DNA of 64,000 bases from Pedobacter kyonggii (GCF_004310665.1 NZ_SIXF01000003.1:1087-65086), one strand, 5' to 3'; counted from the stretch's first letter, positions 19,725-28,634 are shown. Notes: a model not told the origin generated them from the letters alone. Numbers and translations: made by a program.

Positions 19725-20251
19725 GTTAAGTAATTATAAAATATAGATCCCGAATTCATTTATTGAGCTCGGGATTTTTTGTTTTAAATCATTTTATTTG
19801 TTTTTGGAAATGTGGGGTTCAGCTTTTCATCGGGGTTTTAAGGAGGGGCTGTTAAAATAATATGAACTTATTCGGAAAGGTGCTTTAGTCGTGCTTGGGT
19901 TTGTTCAGTCCTGCTGTTCGCTGTAGCCCTCATACTTCGGGGCTGCCGCTGCCATCAGGTTTAAATTAATTAGGTTTGGTGGTACTTGGGCTGGGTTGCC
20001 TTTCTGGCGTTGATTACTCCCGTCCTTGTTTTAAGGAGGGGTGCCCGCAGGGCGGGGTGGTTAGCGTTAGGGATTGTAAGGGTTCAGTACCAATTCTTCA
20101 TCGGTACCGGAGCGTAGCGCAGCCCTGCAAAGCCAGACCCTTGTGTAGCTTGGGAACGCCCACATCAGTTAGCAGTTCTCAGTTGACAGTTTGGTTAAGC
20201 TTTCTGAAACATGATTGGTTTTTTTTATAAATCTTTTATTAGCTTTACCAT
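19725..20251. other. 527-bp intergenic region with terminator and repeat debris
   Basis: After the terminator it holds an AAACCCGAT-family copy in reverse orientation (19909-19966). Then comes a GC-rich block with GGAGGGGTGCCCGCAGGGCG at about 20034, a word common in Bacteroidota intergenic repeats. The reading frame crossing it follows the repeats and is not a credible gene. Confidence 0.55.
19746..19780 (+). terminator. Terminator of the sugar dehydrogenase gene
   Basis: ATCCCGA (19747-19753) pairs with TCGGGAT (19769-19775), followed by six Ts. Confidence 0.75.
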
Positions 20252-21169
20252 ATGCAGGCTGTAAACTACGAAAACGAAACAAGCTATGGTAATTTAGAAT
20301 TGCTTGCACAGCAAGTGGTAGAAGGTTTTATTACCGGACTGCATAAAAGTCCATTTCATGGCTTTTCGGTCGAATTTGCAGAGCACCGCCAGTATAATAA
20401 TGGCGATAATGTTAAAAATATCGACTGGAAATTATATGCCAAAACCGATAAACTTTATAGTAAACGTTTTGAAGAAGAAACCAATTTGCGCTGCCAGTTT
20501 GTGATTGATGTTTCCTCATCAATGTACTTTCCTGAACCGAAGAATAACAAATTGATTTTCTCGATACAGGCTGCTGCATCTTTGATGTACCTGTTGAAGA
20601 AACAGCGTGATGCCTTTGGTTTAAGCTTATTTACAGATGAAATACTGTTAAATTCGCCAGCAAAGTCTACTACCGTACATCAGAAATATTTGTTTACGCA
20701 GTTAGAAGAACTGTTACATAAACCCAAGGTAAATGCACAGACTAATTTAAGTGAAGCTTTGCACCAGGTGGCCGAATTGATTCATAAACGTTCATTGGTA
20801 ATTGTTTTTAGCGATCTTTTTAATACACAAACCAGCACAGATAAAACGGACGGGTTTTTTGATGCTTTACAGCATTTAAAATTCAACAAACATGAAGTGG
20901 TGGTTTTTAACGTGGTAGATAAATCAAAAGAAGTTGATTTCAATTTTGAAAACCGTCCATACCAGTTTATCGATATGGAAACCGGCGAAACGATTAAAGT
21001 ACATACCAATCAGGTAAAGGACAATTATACAGCGGCGGTTTCCTCGTATCGACAGCAGATTGCGCTAAAATGCGCCCAATATAAAATCGACTTAATTGAT
21101 GCCGATATGAACGATGGGTTTTACCCTGTCCTTCAGTCTTACTTAATCAAAAGGCAAAAATTAGGCTAA
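20252..21169 (+). CDS. DUF58-domain protein
   Basis: A 305-residue soluble protein. GFSVEFAEHRQYNNGDNVKNIDWKLYAKTDKL is the signature of DUF58. FVIDVSSSMYF resembles the D-x-S-x-S metal site of a von Willebrand A domain, and LVIVFSDLFN follows. Homologues usually sit next to a MoxR-type AAA ATPase and act in assembly or envelope processes. No such ATPase is seen here, so the partner may lie elsewhere. Three bases separate its stop from the open frame of the following peroxiredoxin. Confidence 0.85.
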   Translation: MQAVNYENETSYGNLELLAQQVVEGFITGLHKSPFHGFSVEFAEHRQYNNGDNVKNIDWKLYAKTDKLYSKRFEEETNLRCQFVIDVSSSMYFPEPKNNKLIFSIQAAASLMYLLKKQRDAFGLSLFTDEILLNSPAKSTTVHQKYLFTQLEELLHKPKVNAQTNLSEALHQVAELIHKRSLVIVFSDLFNTQTSTDKTDGFFDALQHLKFNKHEVVVFNVVDKSKEVDFNFENRPYQFIDMETGETIKVHTNQVKDNYTAAVSSYRQQIALKCAQYKIDLIDADMNDGFYPVLQSYLIKRQKLG

Positions 21170-21235
21170 AATTTGTTGCAAACAACACAGATTCAGCGTT
21201 GTTTATTAAATGATTTAAATTTTAAACTCCTTAAT

Positions 21236-21697
21236 ATGTTAGAAAAAGGCGCTACAGCACCAGATTTCGAATTGAATGCTACTCCCGATCAGAAAATAAA
21301 ACTTAAAGATTTTAAAGGTAAAAATGTTATCCTGGCTTTTTATCCTGCCGATTGGAGCCCCGTATGCAGCGACCAAATGGCGCTTTACAACGAAATGCTA
21401 AAATATTTTAATAAGTATGATGCGCAGATTTTTGGTGTTTCTGTTGATAGTGTTTGGTGCCACCTCGCTTTCCAAGAAAATAGAAAACTGCATTTTCCAC
21501 TTTTGGCCGATTTTGAACCAAAAGGCGAAGTGTCAAAAGCTTATGGTGTATACGATGAAGAACTTGGCGAAAGCAAAAGGGCACTTTTTGTAATTGATAA
21601 AGAAGGGAAAATTGCCTGGAGTTATTTGTCGCCAATAGCTGTTAACCCTGGCGCTGATGGAATTTTAGACGCATTGGAGGAATTAGATAAGAAATAA
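21236..21697 (+). CDS. Peroxiredoxin (AhpC/TSA, AhpE- or BCP-like)
   Basis: A 153-residue thiol peroxidase from the ATG at 21236; the open frame upstream lacks family similarity. It has KGKNVILAFYPADWSPVCSDQM with the peroxidatic Cys, and a second Cys in VDSVWCHLAF. FPLLADFEP and RALFVIDKEGKI are typical. It should reduce H2O2 and alkyl hydroperoxides using thioredoxin-like donors. It is followed after three bases by a DsbA-like gene, so the two are co-translated. The resolving Cys position differs from classical 2-Cys types. Confidence 0.9.
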   Translation: MLEKGATAPDFELNATPDQKIKLKDFKGKNVILAFYPADWSPVCSDQMALYNEMLKYFNKYDAQIFGVSVDSVWCHLAFQENRKLHFPLLADFEPKGEVSKAYGVYDEELGESKRALFVIDKEGKIAWSYLSPIAVNPGADGILDALEELDKK

Positions 21698-21700
21698 GCT

Positions 21701-22219
21701 ATGAGTACCTTAAAACCTGAAATAAACGATCAAGATCACATCCAAGGCGATGATTCGGCGAGTGTAACCATTGTCGAGTTTGGTGATTATCAATGCCCAT
21801 ATTGTGGTAATGCCTACCCGATTATGAAGGAAATTGAAGAAACATTCGGTCATCAGATCAAATTTATCTTCCGTCATTTTCCTTTGGCGAATGCTCATGA
21901 GTTTGCTTTTCCGGCTGCCATTGCTGCAGAAGCAGCAGGTTTACAAGGTAAGTTTTGGGAAATGCACGATGCACTGTACGAAAATCAATACCGTTTAAAT
22001 GGTGAGCTGTTCGATGAACTGGCCGAAACGATTGGTTTAGACCTGGAGCAGTTTCAGCAAGACAGCACTTCGAAAGAAATCAAAGGCAAAATAGAAGATG
22101 ATTTTGATAGCGGTGTAAGGAGTGGCGTAAACGGAACACCTTCGTTTTATGTAAACGGAACCAAGTTTGACGGAGGCGCAACCGATTTGTACCAGATGCT
22201 TAAAGAAAGTGCCGAATAA
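21701..22219 (+). CDS. DsbA-family thioredoxin-fold oxidoreductase, no signal peptide
   Basis: A 172-residue protein. The active site is FGDYQCPYCGNAYP (CPYC), and the cis-proline lies in GVNGTPSFYVNGTKF. The helical insertion between them (FPLANAHEFAFPAAIAAEAAG, WEMHDALYENQ) matches DsbA/thioredoxin_4 proteins. No signal peptide or membrane anchor is visible, so a cytoplasmic redox role is likely rather than periplasmic oxidation. Three bases behind a peroxiredoxin, which suggests it recycles that enzyme or handles the same stress. Confidence 0.85.
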   Translation: MSTLKPEINDQDHIQGDDSASVTIVEFGDYQCPYCGNAYPIMKEIEETFGHQIKFIFRHFPLANAHEFAFPAAIAAEAAGLQGKFWEMHDALYENQYRLNGELFDELAETIGLDLEQFQQDSTSKEIKGKIEDDFDSGVRSGVNGTPSFYVNGTKFDGGATDLYQMLKESAE

Positions 22220-22287
22220 GATAAAACATGCACGGTGGCAATCAATCTTTTATATACAAGCTTAGTAATTTATAGGGCAAGCCTCTT

Positions 22288-22740
22288 TTAGTCGAGCGAA
22301 AAGTTAACTTCTATATTGTATTTGAAGCGAAGGCTTTTGATCACGTGAACCTCACAATCATCCTTAGCTAAGCGTTGGGAAATGATGAATGATTGATTAG
22401 GCTTAAGGTTCATCTTCTGCTTTATATTATATGCTTTATTGCAGCCTTTAGCCACATAACCATCCAGACAAAAAGAAATATCAGTTATTAATTGTTTAGT
22501 TGTGTTTTTAATCGTGATTTTGGCAAATGTACCTGAATCGCTATTGTGTGTATATTTGACTTCTTTCACGTAAACGGTGTTTCGCCTGTTAGTGGTATCA
22601 TTTAACATTGATTTTGATGATTCAGGTTTTTGAAAAGCCGTAATTTTACCCTGCTTTATCTGTTTACTTATTTCCTGAAATGGCATTTTCAAAGCTCCAC
22701 AACAGATAATCATTAATATTCCTAATTCTTTAGTAAGCAT
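22288..22740 (-). CDS. Hypothetical protein, probably exported
   Basis: A 150-residue protein I do not recognise. The N-terminus MLTKELGILMIICCGALK is hydrophobic with two Cys and may act as a short (lipoprotein-like) export signal. The mature part is Thr/Asn/Lys-rich, with NTVYVKEVKYTHN, FAKITIKNTTKQLITDISF and SLRFKYNIEV, suggesting a small beta-sandwich with two Cys pairs (FCLDGYVAKGC). No operon partner. Confidence 0.55.
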   Translation of the reverse strand: MLTKELGILMIICCGALKMPFQEISKQIKQGKITAFQKPESSKSMLNDTTNRRNTVYVKEVKYTHNSDSGTFAKITIKNTTKQLITDISFCLDGYVAKGCNKAYNIKQKMNLKPNQSFIISQRLAKDDCEVHVIKSLRFKYNIEVNFSLD

Positions 22741-22833
22741 AATTTGAGTTGTTGTGGTTCAATAACCGTAAGTTATTGCTTTTTTTTAAATAAACCTATT
22801 GCATAATTTATGCCCTCATGGTGAAGGATTTTA

Positions 22834-22868
22834 CATAAAAAACCTCATGTATTTTGCAATACATGAGG
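22834..22868 (-). terminator. Hairpin, probable terminator on the minus strand
   Basis: CCTCATGTATT (22843-22853) pairs with AATACATGAGG (22858-22868). The minus strand continues with a T-rich run. Confidence 0.65.
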
Positions 22869-23042
22869 TATCAGATAAGGGTAACCGGAAAACTAAAAAA
22901 CTAATTATGAGTTTTTAGAATTTAACAAAATTGAAATCGCTTCGTGTTTTGTTATATCAAAGGTGCACTTCAATTATGAAGTTTTAGTGAAGAAAACTTC
23001 ATCTTATTCATATGCGTTGCTTATGTTACAAGCGAAAGTGAA

Positions 23043-23081
23043 AACGAAAGAGGCTGTCATTTTAAGACAGCCTCTTTCGTT
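23043..23081 (-). terminator. Terminator of hppD
   Basis: AACGAAAGAGGCTGTC (23043-23058) is perfectly complementary to GACAGCCTCTTTCGTT (23066-23081), a 16-pair stem starting 17 bases after the hppD stop. Confidence 0.75.
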
Positions 23082-23097
23082 TATTTGACTGACAATA

Positions 23098-24228
23098 CTA
23101 TAAATTTCCCCTCAATTCCTGTTCGCGTTCTAACGATTCAAATAAGGCTTTAAAGTTGCCTGCACCAAAGCTTTGTGCGCCTTTACGCTGAATAATTTCG
23201 AAGAAAAGGGTTGGGCGGTCTTCAACTGGTTTAGTGAAAATCTGCAACAAATAGCCTTCTTCATCGCAATCAACCAAAATGCCCAGGCTTTCTAGTAATG
23301 CTATTTCTTCATCAATTTTACCTACGCGTTGCGGCATCATATCGTAATAGGCTTCTGGTGGTGCACTTAAAAATTCCACACCACGGGCTTTCAGTTCTTT
23401 AACCGTTTTAACAATATCTTTAGTGGCAACAGCAATGTGCTGAACACCTTCGCCCTCATAATATTCCAGGTATTCTTCAATCTGCGATTTCTTTTTGCCT
23501 TCGGCGGGTTCGTTAATTGGGAATTTAGAATAGCCATTTCCATTACTCATTACCTTACTCATCAAAGCCGAATATTCGGTGTTAATCTGTTTATCGTCAA
23601 AAGATAAAATGTTCACAAAACCCATTACATCCTCATACCATTGTACAGCCTCGTTCATGCGGTTCCAGCCTACATTGCCCACACAATGATCGATATATAA
23701 AAGACCAGCATCGGCAGGTTGATAATCGCTTTCCCATACACGGTAACCCGGCATAAAGGGTCCGTCATAATTTTTACGCTCAATAAACATGTGTACAGTT
23801 TCGCCGTAGGTATAAATGCCACTCATCTTAAGTTCTCCGTTTTCATCCGTTAAAGTTTGAGGGGCCAGATAGGGTTTCGCACCACGTTTTGTGGTTTCTT
23901 TGAAGGCATTATAGGCATCGTCTACCCAAAGGGCCAATACTTTTACCCCGTCGCCATGTTTTTTTACATGCTCTGCTATTGGATGATCTGATTTTAATGC
24001 CGTAGTTAAGATCAATCTGATTTTACCTTGTTGCAATACATATGATGAACGATCACGTACACCAGTTTCTGGTCCGGCATAAGCCAAACTTTGAAACCCA
24101 AACGCGGTTTTGTAATAGTGAGCCGCTTGTTTAGCGTTGCCTACATAAAATTCTATATAATCTGTTCCGTTAATAGGCAGAAAATCTGGTGCTTTTGATA
24201 TTTTTTCTGCGAATGTTTGTGTTTCCAT
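23098..24228 (-). CDS. hppD: 4-hydroxyphenylpyruvate dioxygenase
   Basis: A 376-residue Fe(II) enzyme converting 4-hydroxyphenylpyruvate to homogentisate, the second step of tyrosine breakdown. It has two glyoxalase-fold halves. Metal ligands are His181 in YIDHCVGNV, His264 in GVQHIAVAT and Glu344 in FFEIIQR, and the C-terminal GAGNFKALFESLEREQ is the family lid. hmgA lies upstream on the same strand with 145 bases between, filled by a GTCCGAGGTC-type repeat, so joint transcription is likely but not certain. A 16-pair terminator follows. Confidence 0.95.
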   Translation of the reverse strand: METQTFAEKISKAPDFLPINGTDYIEFYVGNAKQAAHYYKTAFGFQSLAYAGPETGVRDRSSYVLQQGKIRLILTTALKSDHPIAEHVKKHGDGVKVLALWVDDAYNAFKETTKRGAKPYLAPQTLTDENGELKMSGIYTYGETVHMFIERKNYDGPFMPGYRVWESDYQPADAGLLYIDHCVGNVGWNRMNEAVQWYEDVMGFVNILSFDDKQINTEYSALMSKVMSNGNGYSKFPINEPAEGKKKSQIEEYLEYYEGEGVQHIAVATKDIVKTVKELKARGVEFLSAPPEAYYDMMPQRVGKIDEEIALLESLGILVDCDEEGYLLQIFTKPVEDRPTLFFEIIQRKGAQSFGAGNFKALFESLEREQELRGNL

Positions 24229-24239
24229 TGTTGTTGTTA

Positions 24240-24370
24240 TTAAGTCCGAGGTCGGGGGTCCGAAGTCGGATGTGTTGTTGTTTTTATTGTAAAGTTTGAA
24301 TGTTGGATTATTGCTTGCTGCCCAATTTTCTGCTCTTTTTCTTCGGACCTCGGTCTAAAGATTTCCGACT
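24240..24370. repeat. GTCCGAGGTC-type inverted repeat between hmgA and hppD
   Basis: TAAGTCCGAGGTCGGGGGTC at the left faces TTCGGACCTCGGTCTAAAG at the right. A second, longer copy lies at 62957-63072. Confidence 0.65.
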
Positions 24371-24373
24371 TAT

Positions 24374-25540
24374 TTACTCTATGTTAATCTGCCAGCTTTT
24401 ATGGTAATTTTCATCCTCGATATCCAAGGCATCCTGTGTTAGCATTAAAGGTTTAAAAGGATCGATCATCACCGCCAGCTCATCAGTTTTTTCTTTTCCT
24501 ATCGATTTCTCTACCGTACCGGGATGTGGACCGTGTGGAATACCGCCAGGGTGTAAGGTAATCTGCCCCTTAACCACGCTCTTACGGCTCATAAAATCAC
24601 CATCTACATAATAAAGCACTTCATCGCTATCTACATTACTATGGTTGTAAGGCGCAGGAATAGAATCAGGGTGATAATCGTATTTGCGGGGAACAAAAGA
24701 ACAAACCACAAAATTATGTCCTTCGAAAGTTTGGTGAACCGGTGGTGGTTGGTGCAAACGGCCTGTTATCGGCTCAAAATCGTGGATAGAGAAAGCATAT
24801 GGATAATGATAACCGTCCCAGCCTACATAATCAAAAGGATGTGTACCGTAGGTATACGGATAAATTAACCCTTGTTTTTTAATCAGCACTTTAAAATCAC
24901 CATATTCATCAAAGGTTTGCAGGTTTTCAGGTAGTCTTAAATCACGCTCACAGTAAGGTGCGTGTTCCATTAACTGTCCGAACTGATTTAAATATCTTTT
25001 TGGTGGTCTTAACGGACTGAAACTTTCTACAATAAACAGTCTGTTTTGTTCTGTATCAAACTCCATCTGGTAAATGGTTCCCCTCGGGATGATCAGATAA
25101 TCGCCATAAGCAAACTTAATTTCTCCGAATCCTGTTTTCAGCTTTCCAGAACCTTCATGTACGAAGATCATCTCGTCGGCCTGGCTGTTTTTGTAGAAAT
25201 AATCGGTCATCGATTTTCTCGGCGCTGCCAAAACGATGTGTAGATCGCTATTTACCAGGACGGCTTTTCTGCTTTTTAGAAAATCATCTTCAGGTTTAAT
25301 ATTGAAACCGATCAAACTCGTGTGTTTCAGGTGTTTTTCGCGGGCAATTTTTGGCTCAACACTATATGCTTCGCCTAAATGTTTTACAATGGTTGGCGGA
25401 TGACAATGATAAACCAATGAATATAAACTCGAAAAACCTTCGGTTGATACCAATTCTTCGGCATAAAGATTTCCATCAGGTTTACGGAAAACCGTGTGAC
25501 GTTTAGCTGGAATTTGCCCCAATTTATGATAAATAGGCAT
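24374..25540 (-). CDS. hmgA: Homogentisate 1,2-dioxygenase
   Basis: A 388-residue ring-cleaving Fe(II) dioxygenase that turns homogentisate into maleylacetoacetate. Visible are YHCHPPTIV, the cupin segment FAYGDYLIIPRGTIYQ, GWDGYHYPYAFSIHDFEPI, and the C-terminal metal region YNHSNVDSDEVLYYVDGDF plus GGIPHGPHPGT. From family comparison the likely ligands are His300, Glu307 and His336. The start is followed directly by family sequence (MPIYHKLGQIPAKRHT). It precedes hppD on the same strand. A possible 33-residue ORF lies about 100 bases upstream. Confidence 0.93.
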   Translation of the reverse strand: MPIYHKLGQIPAKRHTVFRKPDGNLYAEELVSTEGFSSLYSLVYHCHPPTIVKHLGEAYSVEPKIAREKHLKHTSLIGFNIKPEDDFLKSRKAVLVNSDLHIVLAAPRKSMTDYFYKNSQADEMIFVHEGSGKLKTGFGEIKFAYGDYLIIPRGTIYQMEFDTEQNRLFIVESFSPLRPPKRYLNQFGQLMEHAPYCERDLRLPENLQTFDEYGDFKVLIKKQGLIYPYTYGTHPFDYVGWDGYHYPYAFSIHDFEPITGRLHQPPPVHQTFEGHNFVVCSFVPRKYDYHPDSIPAPYNHSNVDSDEVLYYVDGDFMSRKSVVKGQITLHPGGIPHGPHPGTVEKSIGKEKTDELAVMIDPFKPLMLTQDALDIEDENYHKSWQINIE

Positions 25541-25637
25541 AATAAAATGATGTTATGGTTAGAAAAGAAAAAATCCTAATGAATTAACAATTAAAACGGT
25601 AATGCGTTTCAATTAAAAAAGAAAGGGTAAGCAAAAA

Positions 25638-25739
25638 TTACAGAGAATATTGAGCCATGATCAGCTTGGATAGCATCTTATAGCGACGGGCCGCAATAGC
25701 GTCGTTTACTAGATTAATATGTAATGCTTTTAAGATCAT
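25638..25739 (-). CDS. Candidate 33-residue ORF upstream of hmgA
   Basis: ATG at 25739, stop at 25638-25640. The translation starts MILKALHINLVNDAIAARRY and continues KMLSKLIMAQYSL. It has an amphipathic, basic character and ends about 98 bases before hmgA, on the same strand. It is not Tyr- or Phe-rich, so classical attenuation by aromatic codons is not obvious. It may be a small protein, a leader, or chance; with no comparison available the call is tentative. Confidence 0.35.
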   Translation of the reverse strand: MILKALHINLVNDAIAARRYKMLSKLIMAQYSL

Positions 25740-25822
25740 GGTTTTAATGGCACCAAGGTAAGTATTTTATTTAAAAGTTGAAATTTTAATTACCTTTAAT
25801 TACTTACTATACGATCATCCCG

Positions 25823-26278
25823 ATGAGATTTATTTTTACATGCTTAATTTTTTTAGCCTTGAGCTGTGCTGCTTTCGCACAACAAACGGCCAAGTACACC
25901 ATTAGGGTTATAGACCGAAGTGGAAATGCAACAAGAGGCTCCTTTTACGCTGCAGCGGATGATGGCCTAACAATTATCAGAAACCGGAAGGATACCTTAA
26001 AATTAAGTGCCGATAGTATTAGTGCATTATACATTCATCGTAAAGGGATAGCTGCACCGTTGGCCATTGCCGGAGGTTTAACATTTTTTGTATTGGCTGC
26101 AAAAAGCGATAAACTGGTCGAGTCGGTAGTGCTTATTGCTGCAGGAGTGCCTGTTGGGGTATCTGGTGGAATATTACTGGGTGGATTACTCTCCAACAAA
26201 AAACATTATAAAGCACTTCAGGCAAAAGATTTTCCTTTAATTAAATCAAACCTTCAGAAATATACTGTGTTAAAATAA
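25823..26278 (+). CDS. Hypothetical exported protein with C-terminal membrane segments
   Basis: A 151-residue protein I do not recognise. Residues 1-19 (FIFTCLIFLALSCAAFAQ) are a signal peptide. A beta-rich part follows (YTIRVIDRSGN, GLTIIRNRKDTLKL), then two Gly/Ala-rich hydrophobic segments at about 76-92 and 98-123, and a basic tail. It is divergent from hmgA and followed by fahA 67 bases on, so it might share the aromatic locus by position only. Confidence 0.5.
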   Translation: MRFIFTCLIFLALSCAAFAQQTAKYTIRVIDRSGNATRGSFYAAADDGLTIIRNRKDTLKLSADSISALYIHRKGIAAPLAIAGGLTFFVLAAKSDKLVESVVLIAAGVPVGVSGGILLGGLLSNKKHYKALQAKDFPLIKSNLQKYTVLK

Positions 26279-26345
26279 TAACGCTTAAGTTTTATTTTGA
26301 ATGGCCTAATTTCTTAGCTTTACCGCGTATTTAACCAAATCATAT

Positions 26346-27341
26346 ATGAAACTAGTATCTTATAAAACCGAAGACAGGGAGCATCTTGGTATATTTATCA
26401 ACGGACATATTTATAACTTAAATAGTTGCGATAAATTGCTTCCAGATAATATGAGTACGTTTTTGCAAGGTGGCGAAGTGTTAATGGAGAGAGCAAAAAG
26501 GATAGACGATCAAATAAAAGATGGTAGTTTAGCCGCTAAGGAAGAAATTTTTTACGAGATTTTAGCGCCTGTTCCGCACCCTACCAGCTGTCGCGATGGA
26601 TACGCTTTCAGACAGCATGTTGCTGCGGCACGTAGAAATAGAAAGGTTGATATGATCCCTCAATTCGATGAGTATCCAATCTTTTATTTCACCAATCACA
26701 ACGCTATTCAAGGTACTGGAGAAATTGAATGTATGCCAGACCATTTTGATAAACTGGATTTCGAATTAGAGATTGCTATTGTTATTGGTAAAAAAGGTAG
26801 AAATATTAAAGCTGCTGAAGCTGATGAATACATTGCCGGTTATATGGTAATGAACGATATGAGTGCCCGTACCTTGCAGATGGAAGAGATGTTGTTGAAT
26901 TTGGGCCCAGCCAAAGGAAAAGATTTTTCTACTGTAATTGGCCCATGGCTGGTAACGCCTGATGAATTATTGCAATATAAAGTTGCACCTAAAGAAGGGC
27001 ATGTTGGTAATGCTTACGATCTTAAAATGACCTGCCGGGTAAATGGCATCGAAGTTTCGAAAGGAAATGCCGCTGATATGGACTGGACTTTTGCCGAAAT
27101 TATAGAACGTTGCGCTTACGGTGTAGATATTCTTCCAGGGGATGTAATTGGTTCAGGAACAGTAGGTACGGGTTGTTTCCTGGAGTTAAACGGGACTGGT
27201 TTGCTTAACGATCCAAATTATAAAGTACAGTGGTTACAGCCAGGTGATGTTGTGGAAATGGAAATAACAGGGCTTGGTGCTTTAACCAATACAATTACTA
27301 AAGCAGATACCGATTTTTCGATTTTGGCATTGAAGAAATAA
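26346..27341 (+). CDS. fahA: Fumarylacetoacetate hydrolase-family protein
   Basis: A 331-residue protein. The FAH C-terminal fold is recognised by DKLDFELEIAIVIGKKG with acidic metal ligands, YMVMNDMSARTLQMEE, GPAKGKDFSTVIGPWLV, and the end part GDVIGSGTVGTG and QPGDVVEMEITGLG. It is shorter than eukaryotic FAH (about 420) and of the bacterial FAH type. The hppD/hmgA pair a few kb away makes fumarylacetoacetate the likely substrate, the last step of tyrosine degradation. Similar folds act on other acylpyruvates, so the assignment rests on context. Confidence 0.85.
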   Translation: MKLVSYKTEDREHLGIFINGHIYNLNSCDKLLPDNMSTFLQGGEVLMERAKRIDDQIKDGSLAAKEEIFYEILAPVPHPTSCRDGYAFRQHVAAARRNRKVDMIPQFDEYPIFYFTNHNAIQGTGEIECMPDHFDKLDFELEIAIVIGKKGRNIKAAEADEYIAGYMVMNDMSARTLQMEEMLLNLGPAKGKDFSTVIGPWLVTPDELLQYKVAPKEGHVGNAYDLKMTCRVNGIEVSKGNAADMDWTFAEIIERCAYGVDILPGDVIGSGTVGTGCFLELNGTGLLNDPNYKVQWLQPGDVVEMEITGLGALTNTITKADTDFSILALKK

Positions 27342-27403
27342 AGGGGCTTTAAATTGATTATACTTATTTAGAAATTAATTTATTTAATGCCAGATTATTA
27401 AAG

Positions 27404-27520
27404 CGGTCGTCATCTTGAATTCAGTTCAGGATCTATCTGATTAGATACTGACCACGTAGTAGCTACAAGACAATTGAAAATGCTACTTCTACTTGTAAAA
27501 CAAGTTCAACATGACGACCG
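27404..27520. repeat. Dispersed two-hairpin element (CGTCA type), copy with 10-base inverted ends
   Basis: CGGTCGTCAT (27404-27413) and ATGACGACCG (27511-27520) are perfect inverted ends. The first internal hairpin is CTTGAA...TTCAGG, with one G-U pair; the second is degraded. Confidence 0.6.
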
Positions 27521-27592
27521 TTGCGAAAAACCCAAAGAAACAATATCATCAAAAGGGATTACGGTTTAAATTACTTAGGCTAACCTTGTTAA

Positions 27593-27692
27593 CTAAACCC
27601 GATAGTAGCGTTATCTTCTGATTTTTCATCGGGAATATAGCGTATAGCGGGACTGCTGTTTCCCAATAACCACTGCATTTGTTTTCCAAAAA
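27593..27692 (+). repeat. Dispersed AAACCCGAT-type repeat, copy
   Basis: Reads CTAAACCCGATAGTAGCG, then TTTTCATCGGGAATATAGCG, TATAGCGGGACTG and CATTTGTTTTCCAAAAAAAA. Blocks are in the same order as in the copies at 13187 and 60759. Confidence 0.7.
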
Positions 27693-27722
27693 AAATAATT
27701 ATAAAATTTAATCATTAAAATT

Positions 27723-28610
27723 TTGGTATCACTTAAAACCGAAGATTTAACGCCCGTAGAGCTGCAAAATTATTTGCAATATGCCATCGCTCCGCGACCG
27801 ATCTGCTTTGCCTCAACTATCGATGCCGAAGGGAACATTAATTTAAGCCCCTTCAGTTTCTTTAATATGTTCAGCACGAATCCGCCGATCTGTATTTTTT
27901 CCCCATCGAGGAGGGTGCGTGATAATACCACCAAACATAGCCTTGAAAATGTACTGCAGGTTAAAGAATGCGTTATCAATATTGTAAACTACGATATGGT
28001 GCAGCAAATGAGTTTGGCCAGTACCGAATATGCCAAAGGCGTAAACGAATTCGAGAAAGCAGGATTTACCATGTTGAAATCTGATCTGGTTCGGCCACCA
28101 AGGGTTGCCGAAGCACCAGTGCAGTTTGAATGTGCTGTAAATGAGGTGATTTCATTAGGTGATCATCATGGGGCAGGAAACCTCGTGCTGGCTGAAATAA
28201 AAGTAATCCATATTAATGAAGCTATTTTAGATGAAAACGGTCGGATCGATCAGCAAAAGATCGACCTCGTAGCCCGTTTAGGAGGCGATTGGTATTGTAG
28301 GATTACGAACGATAATTTGTTTAAAGTAGCCAAACCCCTGGCTAAACTGGGTATTGGCGTAGACCGTTTACCACATTCGGTGCGTTTTTCTAAAGTATTA
28401 TCAGGAAATGACCTTGGGATGCTGGGAAACGTTGAACATTTACCAAGCGATGAAGAAATCGACCTGATCAGTACCCATGCAGAAGTAAAAGAAGTGCTCG
28501 ATGCTACCATAGGTGATACAACTAACCGCGAAAGAGAGCTGCACGAACTGGCAAAAAAGTTTCTTCATAACGGAGCGGTAGAACTTGCTTTAAAGGTAGT
28601 TTTACTTTAA
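27723..28610 (+). CDS. Flavin reductase-family (FMN-binding split-barrel) protein
   Basis: A 295-residue protein. IAPRPICFASTIDAEGNINLSPFSFFNMFSTNPPICIFSP is the typical flavoredoxin-like FMN-binding start, and CVINIVNYDMVQQM and SLGDHHGAGNLVLAEI follow. A C-terminal extension of about 110 residues has no assigned role. The start is a TTG at 27723, because the first ATG in frame comes after the conserved N-terminal motif. It is on the same strand as fahA and may serve aromatic catabolism, but its partner oxygenase is not evident. Confidence 0.85.
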   Translation: MVSLKTEDLTPVELQNYLQYAIAPRPICFASTIDAEGNINLSPFSFFNMFSTNPPICIFSPSRRVRDNTTKHSLENVLQVKECVINIVNYDMVQQMSLASTEYAKGVNEFEKAGFTMLKSDLVRPPRVAEAPVQFECAVNEVISLGDHHGAGNLVLAEIKVIHINEAILDENGRIDQQKIDLVARLGGDWYCRITNDNLFKVAKPLAKLGIGVDRLPHSVRFSKVLSGNDLGMLGNVEHLPSDEEIDLISTHAEVKEVLDATIGDTTNRERELHELAKKFLHNGAVELALKVVLL

Positions 28611-28634
28611 ATTTATTAATGTAATTTTTAAGCT

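Larger units (their letters stand above)
22741..23097. other. Intergenic region with two terminator hairpins
   Basis: Between hppD and the hypothetical gene, both on the minus strand. It holds two strong hairpins (22834-22868 and 23043-23081), given separately. No gene is visible. Confidence 0.6.
27342..27722. other. Intergenic region with two dispersed repeats
   Basis: Holds a CGGTCGTCAT...ATGACGACCG element (27404-27520, arms of 10 bases) and an AAACCCGAT-type copy (27593-27692). The TTG start of the flavin reductase follows about 30 bases after the second repeat. No gene. Confidence 0.6.

Noticed and set aside
19976-20230. An 84-codon frame upstream of the DUF58 gene
   Set aside because: It follows the GC-rich repeat block and is rich in Cys, Ser and Arg, as expected for a repeat translated by chance.
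24240-24370. A CRISPR-like array from the repeated GTCCGAGGTC words
   Set aside because: Units are not evenly spaced and are inverted, not direct; no cas genes are nearby.
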